Shown: positions 43,448-52,683 of the stretch, in pieces
Numbering within the stretch: the first letter of the stretch is position 1
How the letters are laid out: each line of letters opens with the position of its first letter
Source of the DNA: Rhizobiaceae bacterium
Lineage (GTDB): Bacteria > Pseudomonadota > Alphaproteobacteria > Rhizobiales > Rhizobiaceae
Assembly (NCBI GenBank): GCA_027483885.1
Contig: JAIXTO010000220.1
Location: forward strand, 26,105-90,104
DNA length: 64,000 bases
Reading direction: 5' to 3'
Position numbers and translations under genes: made by a program
Notes under the pieces: generated by a model
What the model saw: only the letters and a program-made list of their open reading frames with translations
Told to the model about the DNA's origin: nothing
Database searches by the model: none

Positions 43448-44869
43448 TTAGGGCTTTTGCGCGGGAAAAACCATCGTCACGGTCAAACCGGGAGGGCTTG
43501 CGTCCTCTGCATGGGTGGCGGAAAGCTCCAGCCTGCCGCCATGCAGTTCCATCACAGCCTCGACCAGCGATAGCCCCAGCCCCGTGCCGGGCTTGGAGCG
43601 GCTCTCGTCCAGCCGCACGAAGCGTTTTTTAACTTCCGCGCGTTTATCGGCGGGAATGCCCGGGCCATTATCGGCAACGGAAAGCCTCAGGCTATCGCCG
43701 GCGCGTGACAAGAGAACCCGGATCGCGGGTTCGTTGCCTGCATCGCAGGCATATTTGATGGCATTGTCCAAAAGGTTGAAGATCGCCTGGCCGATCAGTT
43801 CGCGGTTGCCCTGAACGACCAGCCCCGGCTCGATTTCGGTCGTCAGCAAAAGCCCGGCCTCCTCGGCCGCAGGTTCGTAAAGCTCGGCGCTGTCTGCGGA
43901 AATGGCCGACAGGTCGATGGCGCTCATCTCGGCGGCAATCGAGCCCGCCTCGACGCGGGAAATCATCAACAGCGCATTGAAGGTGCGGATCAGCAGGTCC
44001 GATTCGGCGATAATGCCTTCCAGCGCGGCACGGCGCACATCCTCGCGGTCTTCGGACAGCGCATCGGCAGCCTTGTTGCGCAGCCGCGTCAGCGGCGTCT
44101 TCAGGTCATGGGCGATATTGTCGGAAACCTGGCGCAGCCCCTCGTTCAGCTTCTCGATCCGCTCCAGCATCAGGTTGAGCGATTCCGACAGCCGGTCGAA
44201 CTCGTCGCCGGACACGCCGACCGGCAGGCGCTGCGACAGATCGCCGGCCACGATCTTGGTGCTCGCCGCCGACATCCGGTCGATACGCTTTAGCGCATTG
44301 CGACCAATGCCGAACCAGATGAACAGCGCCCCGAGTCCCATGATGGCAAGCGCCACCATCAATGCCCGGCGCACGATGCCACGGAACCGGCCGGGTTCGC
44401 CGAGATCGCGCCCGACCATCACCCGCAACCCGTTGTCGAGGAAGAACACATTGGCGGTCGCCACATGCGGGCGCGGCGGCCCAAGCTCCGTATAAGGCTC
44501 GTAGCGGAACGGCATGCCGGTCCAGCCTTCGCGGTCGAGAACCCCCGGCTGCACCGATTGCACATTGCCCGCCAGCATCTCACCCGTCGGTCCGGCAATC
44601 ACGTAGAGATTGGCGCCGGGCTGGCGGGCGCGCCGCTCCATCATGCGCAAAAGGAGATTGATGCCGCCGCGATCATAGGCGCCGCGAATGTCGGTGATTT
44701 CCTGGTTCAGCCCCTCACGCACCTGCTGCGCCAGAAGCCGCTCCGACATCGCCGTCACATAAACCACGAGGAAGGCGGCACAGAGCGCAAACAACACGAT
44801 ATAAAGCGCCGACAGCCGCACGGCCGTCGAGCGAAACAGCAGGCGCAGGCGGCTCATGGAGGGTATCAC
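43448..44869 (-). CDS. Sensor histidine kinase (EnvZ/CusS-like layout)
   Basis: A 473-residue membrane kinase. Helix 1 is VRLSALYIVLFALCAAFLVVYV, followed by a periplasmic sensor (about 45-170) and helix 2 MVALAIMGLGALFIWFGI. Next come a HAMP domain (MSAASTKIVAGDLSQRLPV), HisKA with VSDNIAHDLKTPLTRLRNKA, and HATPase_c (LIGQAIFNLLDNAIKYA, VADNGPGIP, GTGLGLSLVEAV). The GTG start overlaps the response-regulator stop (GTGA) and has AGGACGAG upstream, so the pair is translationally coupled. The signal is unknown; the position after degP suggests an envelope-stress or related input. Confidence 0.93.
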   Translation of the reverse strand: MIPSMSRLRLLFRSTAVRLSALYIVLFALCAAFLVVYVTAMSERLLAQQVREGLNQEITDIRGAYDRGGINLLLRMMERRARQPGANLYVIAGPTGEMLAGNVQSVQPGVLDREGWTGMPFRYEPYTELGPPRPHVATANVFFLDNGLRVMVGRDLGEPGRFRGIVRRALMVALAIMGLGALFIWFGIGRNALKRIDRMSAASTKIVAGDLSQRLPVGVSGDEFDRLSESLNLMLERIEKLNEGLRQVSDNIAHDLKTPLTRLRNKAADALSEDREDVRRAALEGIIAESDLLIRTFNALLMISRVEAGSIAAEMSAIDLSAISADSAELYEPAAEEAGLLLTTEIEPGLVVQGNRELIGQAIFNLLDNAIKYACDAGNEPAIRVLLSRAGDSLRLSVADNGPGIPADKRAEVKKRFVRLDESRSKPGTGLGLSLVEAVMELHGGRLELSATHAEDASPPGLTVTMVFPAQKP

Positions 44870-45624
44870 GCCTCGTCCTTGATCATGTACCCAGCGCCGC
44901 GAATGGTCTTCAGCAGCGGCTTGTCGAATTCCTTTTCGATCTTGGAGCGCAGCCGCGACACATGCACGTCAATGACATTGGTCTGCGGGTCGAAATGGTA
45001 ATCCCAGACATTTTCAAGCAGCATGGTGCGTGTGACCACCTGGCCTGCATTTTTCATCAGATATTCCAGCAGACGAAACTCGCGCGGCTGCAACAGCACT
45101 TCCTTGCCACCGCGACGCACCTCGTGCGACAGGCGGTCAAGCTCCAGATCGCCGACACGGTAGACCATTTCCTGCTCCGGCGCGCCCTTTCGGCGACCGA
45201 GCACTTCGACGCGGGCCAGAAGCTCGCTGAAGGCATAGGGTTTCGGCAGGTAATCGTCGCCGCCGGCGCGAAGTCCGGTCACCCGGTCATCCACCTGTCC
45301 AAGCGCCGAAAGGATCAGCACCGGCGTATTGATGTTGCGCTTGCGCAGCTCGCTGATGACAGAAATGCCGTCGCGACGCGGCAGCATGCGGTCGATCACC
45401 ATCACGTCATAAGTGTTTTCAGAGCCCATGAAGAGCCCGCTTTCGCCATCGCTGGCATGGTCCGCCACAATGCCGGCCTCGCGAAAGGCCTTCGTCATGT
45501 AGGCGGCGGCTTCAAGATCGTCTTCAATCACCAGAATCTTCATGTGCGGAACAATAGACTGAGGCTGGCCCTCGGTAAAAGCGGTTTCGCTTTTCACATC
45601 GCTCTCGGGTGTATTCATCTGCAT
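44866..45624 (-). CDS. OmpR-family response regulator
   Basis: A 252-residue DNA-binding regulator partnered with the downstream kinase. The receiver domain begins at MKILVIEDDLEAA (residue 28), with the phosphorylated aspartate in VMVIDRMLPRRDG and the conserved lysine in DDYLPKPYAFSELLAR. The C-terminal winged-helix domain has EVLLQPREFRLLEYLM and VIDVHVSRLRSKIE. The first 27 residues form an extra N-terminal tail; this start is supported by GAGGAGG nine bases upstream, while the ATG at the receiver start has no Shine-Dalgarno. The gene starts just after the degP terminator. Confidence 0.93.
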   Translation of the reverse strand: MQMNTPESDVKSETAFTEGQPQSIVPHMKILVIEDDLEAAAYMTKAFREAGIVADHASDGESGLFMGSENTYDVMVIDRMLPRRDGISVISELRKRNINTPVLILSALGQVDDRVTGLRAGGDDYLPKPYAFSELLARVEVLGRRKGAPEQEMVYRVGDLELDRLSHEVRRGGKEVLLQPREFRLLEYLMKNAGQVVTRTMLLENVWDYHFDPQTNVIDVHVSRLRSKIEKEFDKPLLKTIRGAGYMIKDEA

Positions 45625-45645
45625 GCGTGAATGCCTCCTCGAATG

Positions 45646-45682
45646 AAAAAAGGGGCGCCGCGCTCTTTTGGCGCGACGCCCC
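45646..45682 (-). terminator. Terminator after degP
   Basis: On the minus strand GGGGCGTCGCGC pairs with GCGCGGCGCCCC (one mismatch) across a 7-nt loop, followed by TTTTTT. It lies 26 bases after the degP stop and just before the response-regulator start, so it separates or attenuates the two. Confidence 0.8.
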
Positions 45683-45707
45683 CGCCTGTTACCGTTGACG
45701 GGACCGG

Positions 45708-47297
45708 TCAGCCTTCGTTGATCGGCAGTGCGATGAAGCGGCTGCCGCTGTCAGACTGCACCTGGAACAATGCCCTTGTGCGGCCATCCTTGCGGGCCTG
45801 GTCGATCGCCTTGCTGATATCGGCGGCCGAGGAAACCTCCTGATTATTCACCGAGGTAATCTTTTCGCCCTGGCGCAGGCCCTTGGAGGCCGCATCCGAG
45901 TCCGGATCGACATCGGTCACGGAAACGCCGGTGCCGTCTTCGGCCGGTGCAACGGTGATGCCGAGGCTTGCCAGCGCCTTTTCGGTCGAAGGCTGCGCCT
46001 GTTCCGGTGCCTTGTCGCTGTTTTCAGCCTTGGCGGCGTCGTCGCTGGCCAGATTGCCAAGCGTCACCGTCACCGACTGCGCCTTGCCGCTGCGCCAGAT
46101 CGAAACTTCGACCTTGTTGCCCGGACCGAAGGCAGCAACCTTCTTGGCAAGATCGCGGGCATCCTTGATCGGCTCGCCATTGACGGCGGTGATCACGTCA
46201 CCCTGCTTGATGCCGGCCTTGGCGCCCGGGGAATTTTCCTGCGGCGACACGACGAGCGCGCCCTTGGGTTCCGCAAGGCCAAGCGATTCGGCGATATCCT
46301 GCGTCACCGGCTGGATCTGCACGCCGAGCCAGCCGCGCTCGACCTTGCCGTCCTTCATCAGGTCGGCCACCACATCCTTGGCAGTGGAGGCCGGAATGGC
46401 AAACGCGATGCCGACATTGCCGCCGGACGGCGAGAAGATCGCCGTGTTGATGCCGACCACTTCGCCATTGAGGTTAAAGGTCGGGCCACCGGAATTCCCG
46501 CGGTTGACGGCTGCATCCACCTGGATGAAATCGTCGTAAGGGCCAGAGCCGATGTCGCGACCGCGAGCAGAGACGATGCCGGCGGTGACCGTACCACCGA
46601 GGCCGAACGGGTTGCCGACGGCCACGACCCAGTCACCGACGCGCGTCTTGCTGTCATCGGCAAATTTCACATAGGTGAACTTGCGGTTGGCATCGACCTT
46701 CAGCAGCGCCAGATCGGTGCGGCTGTCCTTGCCGACCAGCTTGGCATCCAGTTCGGTGCCGTCATCCAGCACGACGGTGTAGGCCGAGCCATCGGAAACG
46801 ACATGGTTGTTGGTGACGAGATAACCGTCTTCGGAGATGAAGAAGCCGGAGCCTTGCGCCGTCGGGCGCAGATGATGCGGACGGTTGGGGTTCTTGTCGG
46901 CGCGCTCCTGGTTGCGGCCGCCGGGGCCACCTTGACCGCCCTGCCCACCTTGACCACCCTGGCCGCCGAACTCACGGAAGAAGCGCTTCAGCGGATGGTC
47001 ATCGGGCAGCTGGTCGAGGCCACGGCCGCCGAAATTGAACGAAAAATTGCCCTGGTCTTCGTCGGAAACGGGCGTCGTATCGGACTGGACGCGCACGGAC
47101 ACGACGGCGGGCGATACAGCCGACACGACATCGGCAAAGCTTGGAGCCTGCGGAGCGTTAACGCTGACCGGGTTCGCGTAGGTCTCATAGACATGCGCCG
47201 GGAGACCAGTGGAGAGCATGACGGCCGCGAGGCCCGCCACGGTCGAGCCCTTCAACACTGTCTTCAACGAGGGACGTCCGATCTTGCTCTTGAACAT
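45708..47297 (-). CDS. degP: Periplasmic serine protease/chaperone DegP (HtrA family)
   Basis: A 529-residue Do-type protease that degrades misfolded envelope proteins. An N-terminal signal/anchor (VLKGSTVAGLAAVMLSTGLPA) is followed by a linker holding a GGQ tandem (GGQGGQGGQGGQGG, residues 111-124). The trypsin-like domain has catalytic His165 (TNNHVVSDG), Asp195 (SRTDLALL) and Ser269 (NRGNSGGP). Two PDZ domains follow, the first opening GWLGVQIQPVTQDIAESLGL. AGAAGG precedes the ATG. It lies between cytochrome c maturation genes and a two-component pair on the same strand. Confidence 0.95.
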   Translation of the reverse strand: MFKSKIGRPSLKTVLKGSTVAGLAAVMLSTGLPAHVYETYANPVSVNAPQAPSFADVVSAVSPAVVSVRVQSDTTPVSDEDQGNFSFNFGGRGLDQLPDDHPLKRFFREFGGQGGQGGQGGQGGPGGRNQERADKNPNRPHHLRPTAQGSGFFISEDGYLVTNNHVVSDGSAYTVVLDDGTELDAKLVGKDSRTDLALLKVDANRKFTYVKFADDSKTRVGDWVVAVGNPFGLGGTVTAGIVSARGRDIGSGPYDDFIQVDAAVNRGNSGGPTFNLNGEVVGINTAIFSPSGGNVGIAFAIPASTAKDVVADLMKDGKVERGWLGVQIQPVTQDIAESLGLAEPKGALVVSPQENSPGAKAGIKQGDVITAVNGEPIKDARDLAKKVAAFGPGNKVEVSIWRSGKAQSVTVTLGNLASDDAAKAENSDKAPEQAQPSTEKALASLGITVAPAEDGTGVSVTDVDPDSDAASKGLRQGEKITSVNNQEVSSAADISKAIDQARKDGRTRALFQVQSDSGSRFIALPINEG

Positions 47298-47538
47298 TGT
47301 AAGATACCTTCTTCTTCAGGTCATTCAGACTGGGGTGCCGGAGGTCCGGCGGCGGTGGATGACTGAAGATATAGGAGCCCCCACGTTAACTGCACGTGTC
47401 CACGTCATGAATTGTTCGTAATGTTTGCCGGCAGCAGGATGGCCCACCGTTTTGCCGGCGAAAAACAACGCACAAGCCGAGGCTGGCAACCTCGTAAGCT
47501 CTTGTATCAGAAAAGTTTATGCGACCGGAAGGTAAGGC

Positions 47539-48129
47539 TCAGTCGCCCAGCAGCTTGTCCAGACGAGCCTGCTCCTCGGCGCTCAACGCACGTTCCTCGG
47601 GCGCCTCTCTGCGGCGCCTTGCCATCATCACCACCGTCACACCACCGATCAGAAAAAGCCCCACCGGCATCGCCCAGAGCGCCACCGTCTTGCCGCTGAG
47701 GCGTGGCTTCAAAAGCACGAACTCGCCGTAACGGGAAACGACGTAATCGATCACTTGCGCGTCGCTGTCACCGTCCACGATCCGCTCGCGCACCAGCAAC
47801 CGGAGGTCCCGCGCCAGTTCCGCATTGGAATCGTCGATGGACTGGTTCTGGCACACCATGCAGCGCAACTGTGCCGAAAGCCCCCGCGCCCGCTCCTCCA
47901 GCACCGGGTCCTTCAGCACCTCATCCGGATTGACGGCAAGCGCCGGAAACGGCGCAAGACCGATGACCGCAGCGATCATCAGCCCCTTCCACCGCGCTGT
48001 GATTTGCTGACGCCTCGTCACACGCGAAAAATCCCCTCTCCCCATCTGCGGGGAGAAGGCTGTAAGGGGCACCCTTAGGATGGCGGGCACCCTCAACGCA
48101 CGAACAAAAACCTTCCGGAACCGCATCAT
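47539..48129 (-). CDS. ccmH: Cytochrome c maturation protein CcmH (CycL), N-terminally extended
   Basis: A 196-residue frame. The CcmH domain has the redox motif [18 protein letters not shown] (Cys90, Cys93), which keeps the apocytochrome haem-binding cysteines reduced for ligation, and a C-terminal membrane helix ([21 protein letters not shown]). The signal sequence is [17 protein letters not shown] at about residues 49-66. The 48 residues before it are abnormal for CcmH and contain a palindromic repeat (48034-48059). The frame starts ATGATGA, overlapping ccmF. An internal ATG at 47979 (residue 51) has GGAAGGGG upstream and would give a normal-length precursor, so the true start is uncertain. 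Confidence 0.9.
   Translation of the reverse strand: MMRFRKVFVRALRVPAILRVPLTAFSPQMGRGDFSRVTRRQQITARWKGLMIAAVIGLAPFPALAVNPDEVLKDPVLEERARGLSAQLRCMVCQNQSIDDSNAELARDLRLLVRERIVDGDSDAQVIDYVVSRYGEFVLLKPRLSGKTVALWAMPVGLFLIGGVTVVMMARRRREAPEERALSAEEQARLDKLLGD
48034..48059. repeat. Rhizobiaceae-type palindromic repeat inside ccmH
   Basis: CCCTCTCCCC (48034-48043) and GGGGAGAAGG (48050-48059) form a near-perfect stem-loop. Flanking bases (AAGGGGCACCC at 48065 and beyond) also resemble the intergenic mosaic/palindromic elements common in Rhizobium and Agrobacterium. It falls within the unusual N-terminal extension of CcmH, keeping the frame open. Confidence 0.6.
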
Positions 48130-50114
48130 TCCGCCGGCTCCAGCACAACCTTCGCCGCCTTCACCCGCCGGCTCGGCGCCCCCACGCGCAACCGGCGATC
48201 AGACAGTGACACGAACCCGCCGATCATCATGATGACAGCCCCGCCCCAGATGCACAGGATGAACGGTTTCCACCAGATGCGCACAACAATACCGCCGTCG
48301 TCCATGTGGTCACCCAGCGATACGTAAAGCTGGCTCGCCCCAAAACTCAAAATGCCCGCTTCCGTCGTCGGCATGCGACGCGCCGTATAAAGCCGTTTGG
48401 ATGACCAGACATCGGCCACCACGACGCCACCGCGTCTCACGGTAAAATGTCCACGCTCCTCGGTAAAATTCGGCCCGACCGCCTCGCGCATGCCATCAAA
48501 CAGGATGGAATAGCCACCGGCTTCGGTCGTCATGCCCGGACGCATTTCCACCACATGCTCCGTCTCGAACGTGGTGACGGCGACGATGCCAAGCACCGTC
48601 ACGCCCATGCCCATATGCGCAAGTGCGGTGCCGAAGGCCGAACGCGGCAAACCTTTGAGGCGCGCAAAGGCCACCTTGAAGGCAAGTTTGCCGAAATTGG
48701 CGCGGTACCAGAGATCAGTCAGCGCCCCGAAGACCAGATAAAAGCCGATGGCAAGACCGAGTGCGGCAAGTACCGGGCCACCGTTCTCCGCATAAAACAG
48801 CCCGAACCCCGCCACCAGCGCCAGCCCTGCCGCCACGTAAAGCCGTTGCAGAGCCCCTAAAAGATCGCCGCGCTTCCAGGCCAGAAGCGGCCCGAACGGC
48901 ATGGCCAGCAGCAGCGGGATCATCAACAGCCCGAAGGTCAGGTTGAAGAAGGGCGCGCCGACGGAAATCTTTTCCCCCGTCAGCGTCTCCAGCACCAGCG
49001 GATAAAGCGTGCCGGTCAGCACGGTCGCGGTGGAAACGGTGAGGATGAGGTTGTTGAGAACCAGCGCCCCCTCGCGGGAAATCGGCGCAAACAGGCCGCC
49101 GCTTTTCAACTGCGGCGCCCGCCAGGCAAACAGCACAAAGGCGCCGCCGATGAAAAAGGTGAGGATCGCCAGGATGAAGATGCCGCGCGAGGGGTCTGTC
49201 GCAAAGGCATGCACCGAGGTCAGCACGCCCGAGCGCACCAGAAACGTGCCGAGCAGCGACAGCGAAAACGTCATGATGGCCAGCAGCACCGTCCAGATTT
49301 TTAGCGCCTCGCGCTTTTCCATCACGAGCGCCGAATGCAGAAGGGCGGTTCCCGCAAGCCAGGGCATGAAGGAGGCGTTTTCCACCGGGTCCCAGAACCA
49401 CCAGCCACCCCAGCCCAGTTCGTAATAGGCCCAGTAGGAGCCCATGGCGATGCCGGCGGTCAAAAACGTCCAGGCGGCCAGCGTCCACGGCCGCACCCAG
49501 CGCGCCCAGGCCGCATCGATGCGCCCCTCGATAAGGGCAGCGACCGCAAACGAAAAGCAGACGGAAAACCCGACATAACCGAGATAAAGCAGCGGCGGAT
49601 GGATCGCGAGGCCAAAGTCCTGCAGCACCGGGTTGAGATCCTGCCCCTCGGCAGGCGCCGGATCAAGCCGGATGAACGGGTTGGAGGTCAGCAGGATAAA
49701 CAGCAGGAAGGCAACCGTGATCCAGGCCTGAACCGACAGAACGGTAGCGCGCAGCGTATCGGGCAGGTTGCGCCCGAACACGGCGACCATGGCGCTGAAC
49801 AGCGTCAGGATCAGCAGCCACAGCAGCATCGAGCCCTCGTGATTGCCCCACACGCCGCTCAGCTTGTAGACCATCGGCATCAGCGAATGCGAATTGTCCC
49901 AGACATTCTTCACCGAAAAGTCAGAGACCGCATAGGCCCAGGTCAGCACGCCGAACGAGAAGGTCACGAGCGCGAACTGCGTGACGGAGCCAATCGGCGC
50001 AAATGCCATAAGGGCCGCATCCCCGCGCCTTGCGCCGATGATCGGCAGGATCGACAGAAGCAGTCCCGTCGCCAGCGCCAGAACCAGCGCGTAATGGCCG
50101 ATCTCGATGATCAT
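48126..50114 (-). CDS. ccmF: Haem lyase CcmF (CycK)
   Basis: A 662-residue polytopic inner-membrane protein of the System I cytochrome c maturation pathway; with CcmH and CcmI it attaches haem to the CxxCH motif of apocytochromes. It has about 14 hydrophobic helices and the signature WW-rich periplasmic loop [19 protein letters not shown] (haem-binding WWD-like domain). Conserved flanking segments are [12 protein letters not shown] and the C-terminal [13 protein letters not shown]. It overlaps ccmE upstream (ATGA) and ccmH downstream, so the genes form one tightly coupled operon. Confidence 0.96.
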   Translation of the reverse strand: MIIEIGHYALVLALATGLLLSILPIIGARRGDAALMAFAPIGSVTQFALVTFSFGVLTWAYAVSDFSVKNVWDNSHSLMPMVYKLSGVWGNHEGSMLLWLLILTLFSAMVAVFGRNLPDTLRATVLSVQAWITVAFLLFILLTSNPFIRLDPAPAEGQDLNPVLQDFGLAIHPPLLYLGYVGFSVCFSFAVAALIEGRIDAAWARWVRPWTLAAWTFLTAGIAMGSYWAYYELGWGGWWFWDPVENASFMPWLAGTALLHSALVMEKREALKIWTVLLAIMTFSLSLLGTFLVRSGVLTSVHAFATDPSRGIFILAILTFFIGGAFVLFAWRAPQLKSGGLFAPISREGALVLNNLILTVSTATVLTGTLYPLVLETLTGEKISVGAPFFNLTFGLLMIPLLLAMPFGPLLAWKRGDLLGALQRLYVAAGLALVAGFGLFYAENGGPVLAALGLAIGFYLVFGALTDLWYRANFGKLAFKVAFARLKGLPRSAFGTALAHMGMGVTVLGIVAVTTFETEHVVEMRPGMTTEAGGYSILFDGMREAVGPNFTEERGHFTVRRGGVVVADVWSSKRLYTARRMPTTEAGILSFGASQLYVSLGDHMDDGGIVVRIWWKPFILCIWGGAVIMMIGGFVSLSDRRLRVGAPSRRVKAAKVVLEPAE

Positions 50115-50596
50115 TTCGCAGCCCCCTCGCCTTCTTTCCAGACACCCTTTGCCTTCAGGCCGTCTGCCACTTCCTTCGGCATGTAATTCTCGTCGTGCTT
50201 GGCCAGAACGGAATCGGCAACGAAGGCATGGGCCGTGTCGAAAGTGCCTTCAGTCACCACACCCTGCCCTTCGCGAAACAGGTCCGGCAGGATGCCGGTA
50301 TAGGACACAGGCACGCTTGCCCCGCCATCGGTCACACGAAAGCTCACGGTGGAACCAGCGCCGCGCTTCACGGACCCCTCTTCCACCAGCCCGCCAAGGC
50401 GGATGCGGGTGCCCGGTTGCACGGTGGTCTTTTGAAGGTCGCTCGGCATGAAGAAATAGGCCACCGACTGGCTGAAGGCGAACATCACCAAGAGCACCGC
50501 CACCAGAATAAAACTCATGCCGCCCAGGATCACCGCGAGGCGCTTCTGCTTGCGGGTCATCCTGCGGGGCATTTTATGGGTCATCGCCTCAGTCAT
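50111..50596 (-). CDS. ccmE: Haem chaperone CcmE (CycJ)
   Basis: A 161-residue periplasmic haem chaperone anchored by one helix ([22 protein letters not shown]). The OB-fold domain follows with [12 protein letters not shown] and the haem-attachment motif [10 protein letters not shown], with covalent-haem His134 and nearby Tyr138. It receives haem from CcmC/CcmD and gives it to CcmF. Start and stop overlap ccmI and ccmF by ATGA junctions. Confidence 0.97.
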   Translation of the reverse strand: MTEAMTHKMPRRMTRKQKRLAVILGGMSFILVAVLLVMFAFSQSVAYFFMPSDLQKTTVQPGTRIRLGGLVEEGSVKRGAGSTVSFRVTDGGASVPVSYTGILPDLFREGQGVVTEGTFDTAHAFVADSVLAKHDENYMPKEVADGLKAKGVWKEGEGAAK

Positions 50597-51774
50597 GGTG
50601 TTACTCCCCCGGCAGAAAGGCCGGTCTCGGATGCCAGCGCCAGCAGCCGCTTGCCCCCATCCTGGTCAGGCGGAAAGGTTTTGAGCCCCGTCTTCAACGC
50701 AACCTCGGCCTTCGCCTTGTCACCCAGCACCATGTAGGAGCGCACCAGCCGCAGCCATCCCTCGATGTTATCAGGATCGTCCTGAAGTCTGGCGGCAAGC
50801 GTTTCCACCATGCCGGCAATCATCTGCTGGCGCTCCTGCGGCGAAAGATCCTGCATCGCCTGCATCTGCGCCTGGCTCGGATTGCCCGGCGCCTTGGAGC
50901 CTGGATCTCCCTGCGCAGCCGGACCGGGGGTAGACGCCAAAGGCGCGCCACCGTTCTTGCCGATATGTTCGCTCACCAGCGCAATCCAGGCAGCGCCGGG
51001 CGGCGAGTCTTTGAGGATCGCCTCGAAGGCGCGGCGCGCATCGCCAGCCTTGCCAGCCTGTTCCAGCGCAAGCGCCGCGTAAAACCGGGCGCGCATGTTC
51101 TTGCCGTCGAGCGCCACGGCACGGTTGAACGCGCGGGCGGCATCTTCCGTCACCACGCCCTCATTGGCCGCCACCAGCGTTTCGCCAAGGCCTGCCAGCC
51201 GCTCAGCGGTTTCCCCCTGAAGTCGGATCGCGTTGCGATAGGCCATTTCCGCGTCGCCCAGCCGCATGGCCCGGAAATAGATCGGCGCCAGCAGGTCCCA
51301 GCCGGCGCCATCCTCCGGGTTCTCAGCCAGATGCCGCTCGGCCTTGGCCACCAGCAGCGCCATGTTGTTGCCGGGGTTTGCCAGCCGCGCTTCCAGCGGC
51401 TGCGCCGGAAGTTCCGGCCTGCCAAGCGTCACGTAAAGACAGAGCCCGACCACGGGAAGACAGAGAATGACGGAAAGCGTTGCTAGCCGATGCCTCGATC
51501 GGCCTCCGGTCGCACGGACCGTGCCGGCCGCATCGGCCGTCTTGTCGGCAAGGCCCAGAAGCCGGCGGCCAATTTCGGCCTTGGCATAGCTGGCCTCCTC
51601 AACGCCGATCAGCCCTTGCGCCCGGTCACGATCCACCTCGCGCAACTGGTCGCGATAAACGGCAGCCTCGTCCTCGCGGTCTGCCTCACCGCGTGGCGAA
51701 GCCTTCATCAGCGGCCAGATGAGAACCGCCGAAACGCCGGCCGTGATAATTGCAAGAAGGATCCATAAAGTCAT
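50593..51774 (-). CDS. ccmI: Cytochrome c biogenesis protein CcmI (CycH)
   Basis: A protein of 393 residues with two N-terminal helices ([20 protein letters not shown] and [18 protein letters not shown]), a cytosolic loop between them ([17 protein letters not shown], the CcmI signature), and a periplasmic TPR domain (from about residue 150, for example [26 protein letters not shown]). It presents apocytochrome c to the CcmF/CcmH ligase. It is the first gene of the ccmIEFH operon. ATG 51774 is preferred over an in-frame TTG three codons earlier. An FNR/FixK-type box lies about 175 bases upstream. Confidence 0.94.
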   Translation of the reverse strand: MTLWILLAIITAGVSAVLIWPLMKASPRGEADREDEAAVYRDQLREVDRDRAQGLIGVEEASYAKAEIGRRLLGLADKTADAAGTVRATGGRSRHRLATLSVILCLPVVGLCLYVTLGRPELPAQPLEARLANPGNNMALLVAKAERHLAENPEDGAGWDLLAPIYFRAMRLGDAEMAYRNAIRLQGETAERLAGLGETLVAANEGVVTEDAARAFNRAVALDGKNMRARFYAALALEQAGKAGDARRAFEAILKDSPPGAAWIALVSEHIGKNGGAPLASTPGPAAQGDPGSKAPGNPSQAQMQAMQDLSPQERQQMIAGMVETLAARLQDDPDNIEGWLRLVRSYMVLGDKAKAEVALKTGLKTFPPDQDGGKRLLALASETGLSAGGVTP

Positions 51775-52103
51775 GAAGGCCAATTACTGCACTCGGGCCC
51801 CCATTCCAATCGGAAGACGGGCGATGACACGAATTTGAGGCAAGGACAGGACCCGATCCCCCGCCCGGGACAACCGCACCCGGACAAAGCCGCACCCTTG
51901 CTGCCGCAAATGATCGTCCCACCTCTTGCCACCGACTGTGACGGCAGCCTTGATCTACGTCAATTGGCAAGATTGCCCCACGGCTCCTGCGTGTAACATA
52001 AACCTTAAAAACAACCTTGAATTTTAAACATGGCAAAACCTGCATGCAGCACCAACAGCTCAGCTGTGCCCTGCTCGCACTGCGCTCAGCCGCAAAACCC
52101 TCG
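51775..52103. other. Intergenic region carrying ccm operon control signals
   Basis: A 329-base non-coding gap between the ccm operon and the surface-lipoprotein gene. It holds the FNR/FixK-like box listed below. AT-rich sequence at 52000-52030 may include further promoter elements. I see no gene. Confidence 0.5.
51950..51963 (-). promoter_or_regulatory. FNR/FixK-type box upstream of ccmIEFH
   Basis: TTGATCTACGTCAA matches the anaerobox consensus TTGAT-N4-RTCAA read in this orientation. FNR, FnrN and FixK proteins of rhizobia bind such sites to activate genes under low oxygen. Its position fits activation of the cytochrome c maturation operon, needed for high-affinity cbb3 oxidase. Confidence 0.55.
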
Positions 52104-52532
52104 TCAGGTCAACGGTGTCCAGGTACCGTCGTCGTTGCGGCAGGCAGCACCGCGTTCCTTTGCCTCGCGCCCGTCGACAAAAATGGTGTGCGTATACTGC
52201 CGGCAGTTCTGCGATCCCACCTGGTAGGGAGCAGCAGCCACCACCTGGCCGCGGGCATTGCTGCCGGTCCACGGCACCGGCTGGCCAACGCCTGCCTGTT
52301 CCAGCGCGCGATATTCCGCCTCCAGCGCCCGTTGCCGGTCGCCGCCCGATATCTTGACGGGAATGCGCCCGATAATGCCGCCCTGTAATGCACTGATATA
52401 GTCGGCACCGGGCGCGGTGCGGCCGAAAAACATCCCGCTGCGGGAACCATTCGCTCCCGTGGTGGAACAGCCGTTCAGCACGACGGCTGAAACAAGAGCG
52501 GACAAGACGAGTGTGGCAAAGCGCAAGTGCAT
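52104..52532 (-). CDS. RT0821/Lpp0805-type surface lipoprotein
   Basis: A 142-residue lipoprotein: signal peptide MHLRFATLVLSALVSAVVLNG with the lipidated cysteine in LNGCST. The mature protein has a small Gly-rich segment, the helical LEAEYRALEQAG, and the C-terminal region PWTGSNARGQVVAAAPYQVG with NCRQYTHTIFVDGR and AACRNDDGTW. That layout is typical of the 17-kDa surface antigen / RT0821 family found in the alphaproteobacterial outer membrane. GGAGAAG precedes ATG 52532, which I prefer over a start ten codons earlier. The role in the envelope is not established. Confidence 0.82.
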   Translation of the reverse strand: MHLRFATLVLSALVSAVVLNGCSTTGANGSRSGMFFGRTAPGADYISALQGGIIGRIPVKISGGDRQRALEAEYRALEQAGVGQPVPWTGSNARGQVVAAAPYQVGSQNCRQYTHTIFVDGREAKERGAACRNDDGTWTPLT

Positions 52533-52683
52533 TCTTCTCCAACAATTCCTGAGATACGGCAAAGACCGGATATCCAGCCTTCCCCTTGAGGTCTTTTAGC
52601 GTTTTCGCGCAGAAGGTCGAGCCCGAACCGTCAATTCCCGACACTTGATGGCCGGATGTGACGGCAATCACCCGGCAGTTGCG

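Noticed and set aside
45968..47366. Plus-strand frames antisense to degP
   Set aside because: The minus-strand gene has a complete protease triad and two PDZ domains; the plus-strand frames are shadows.
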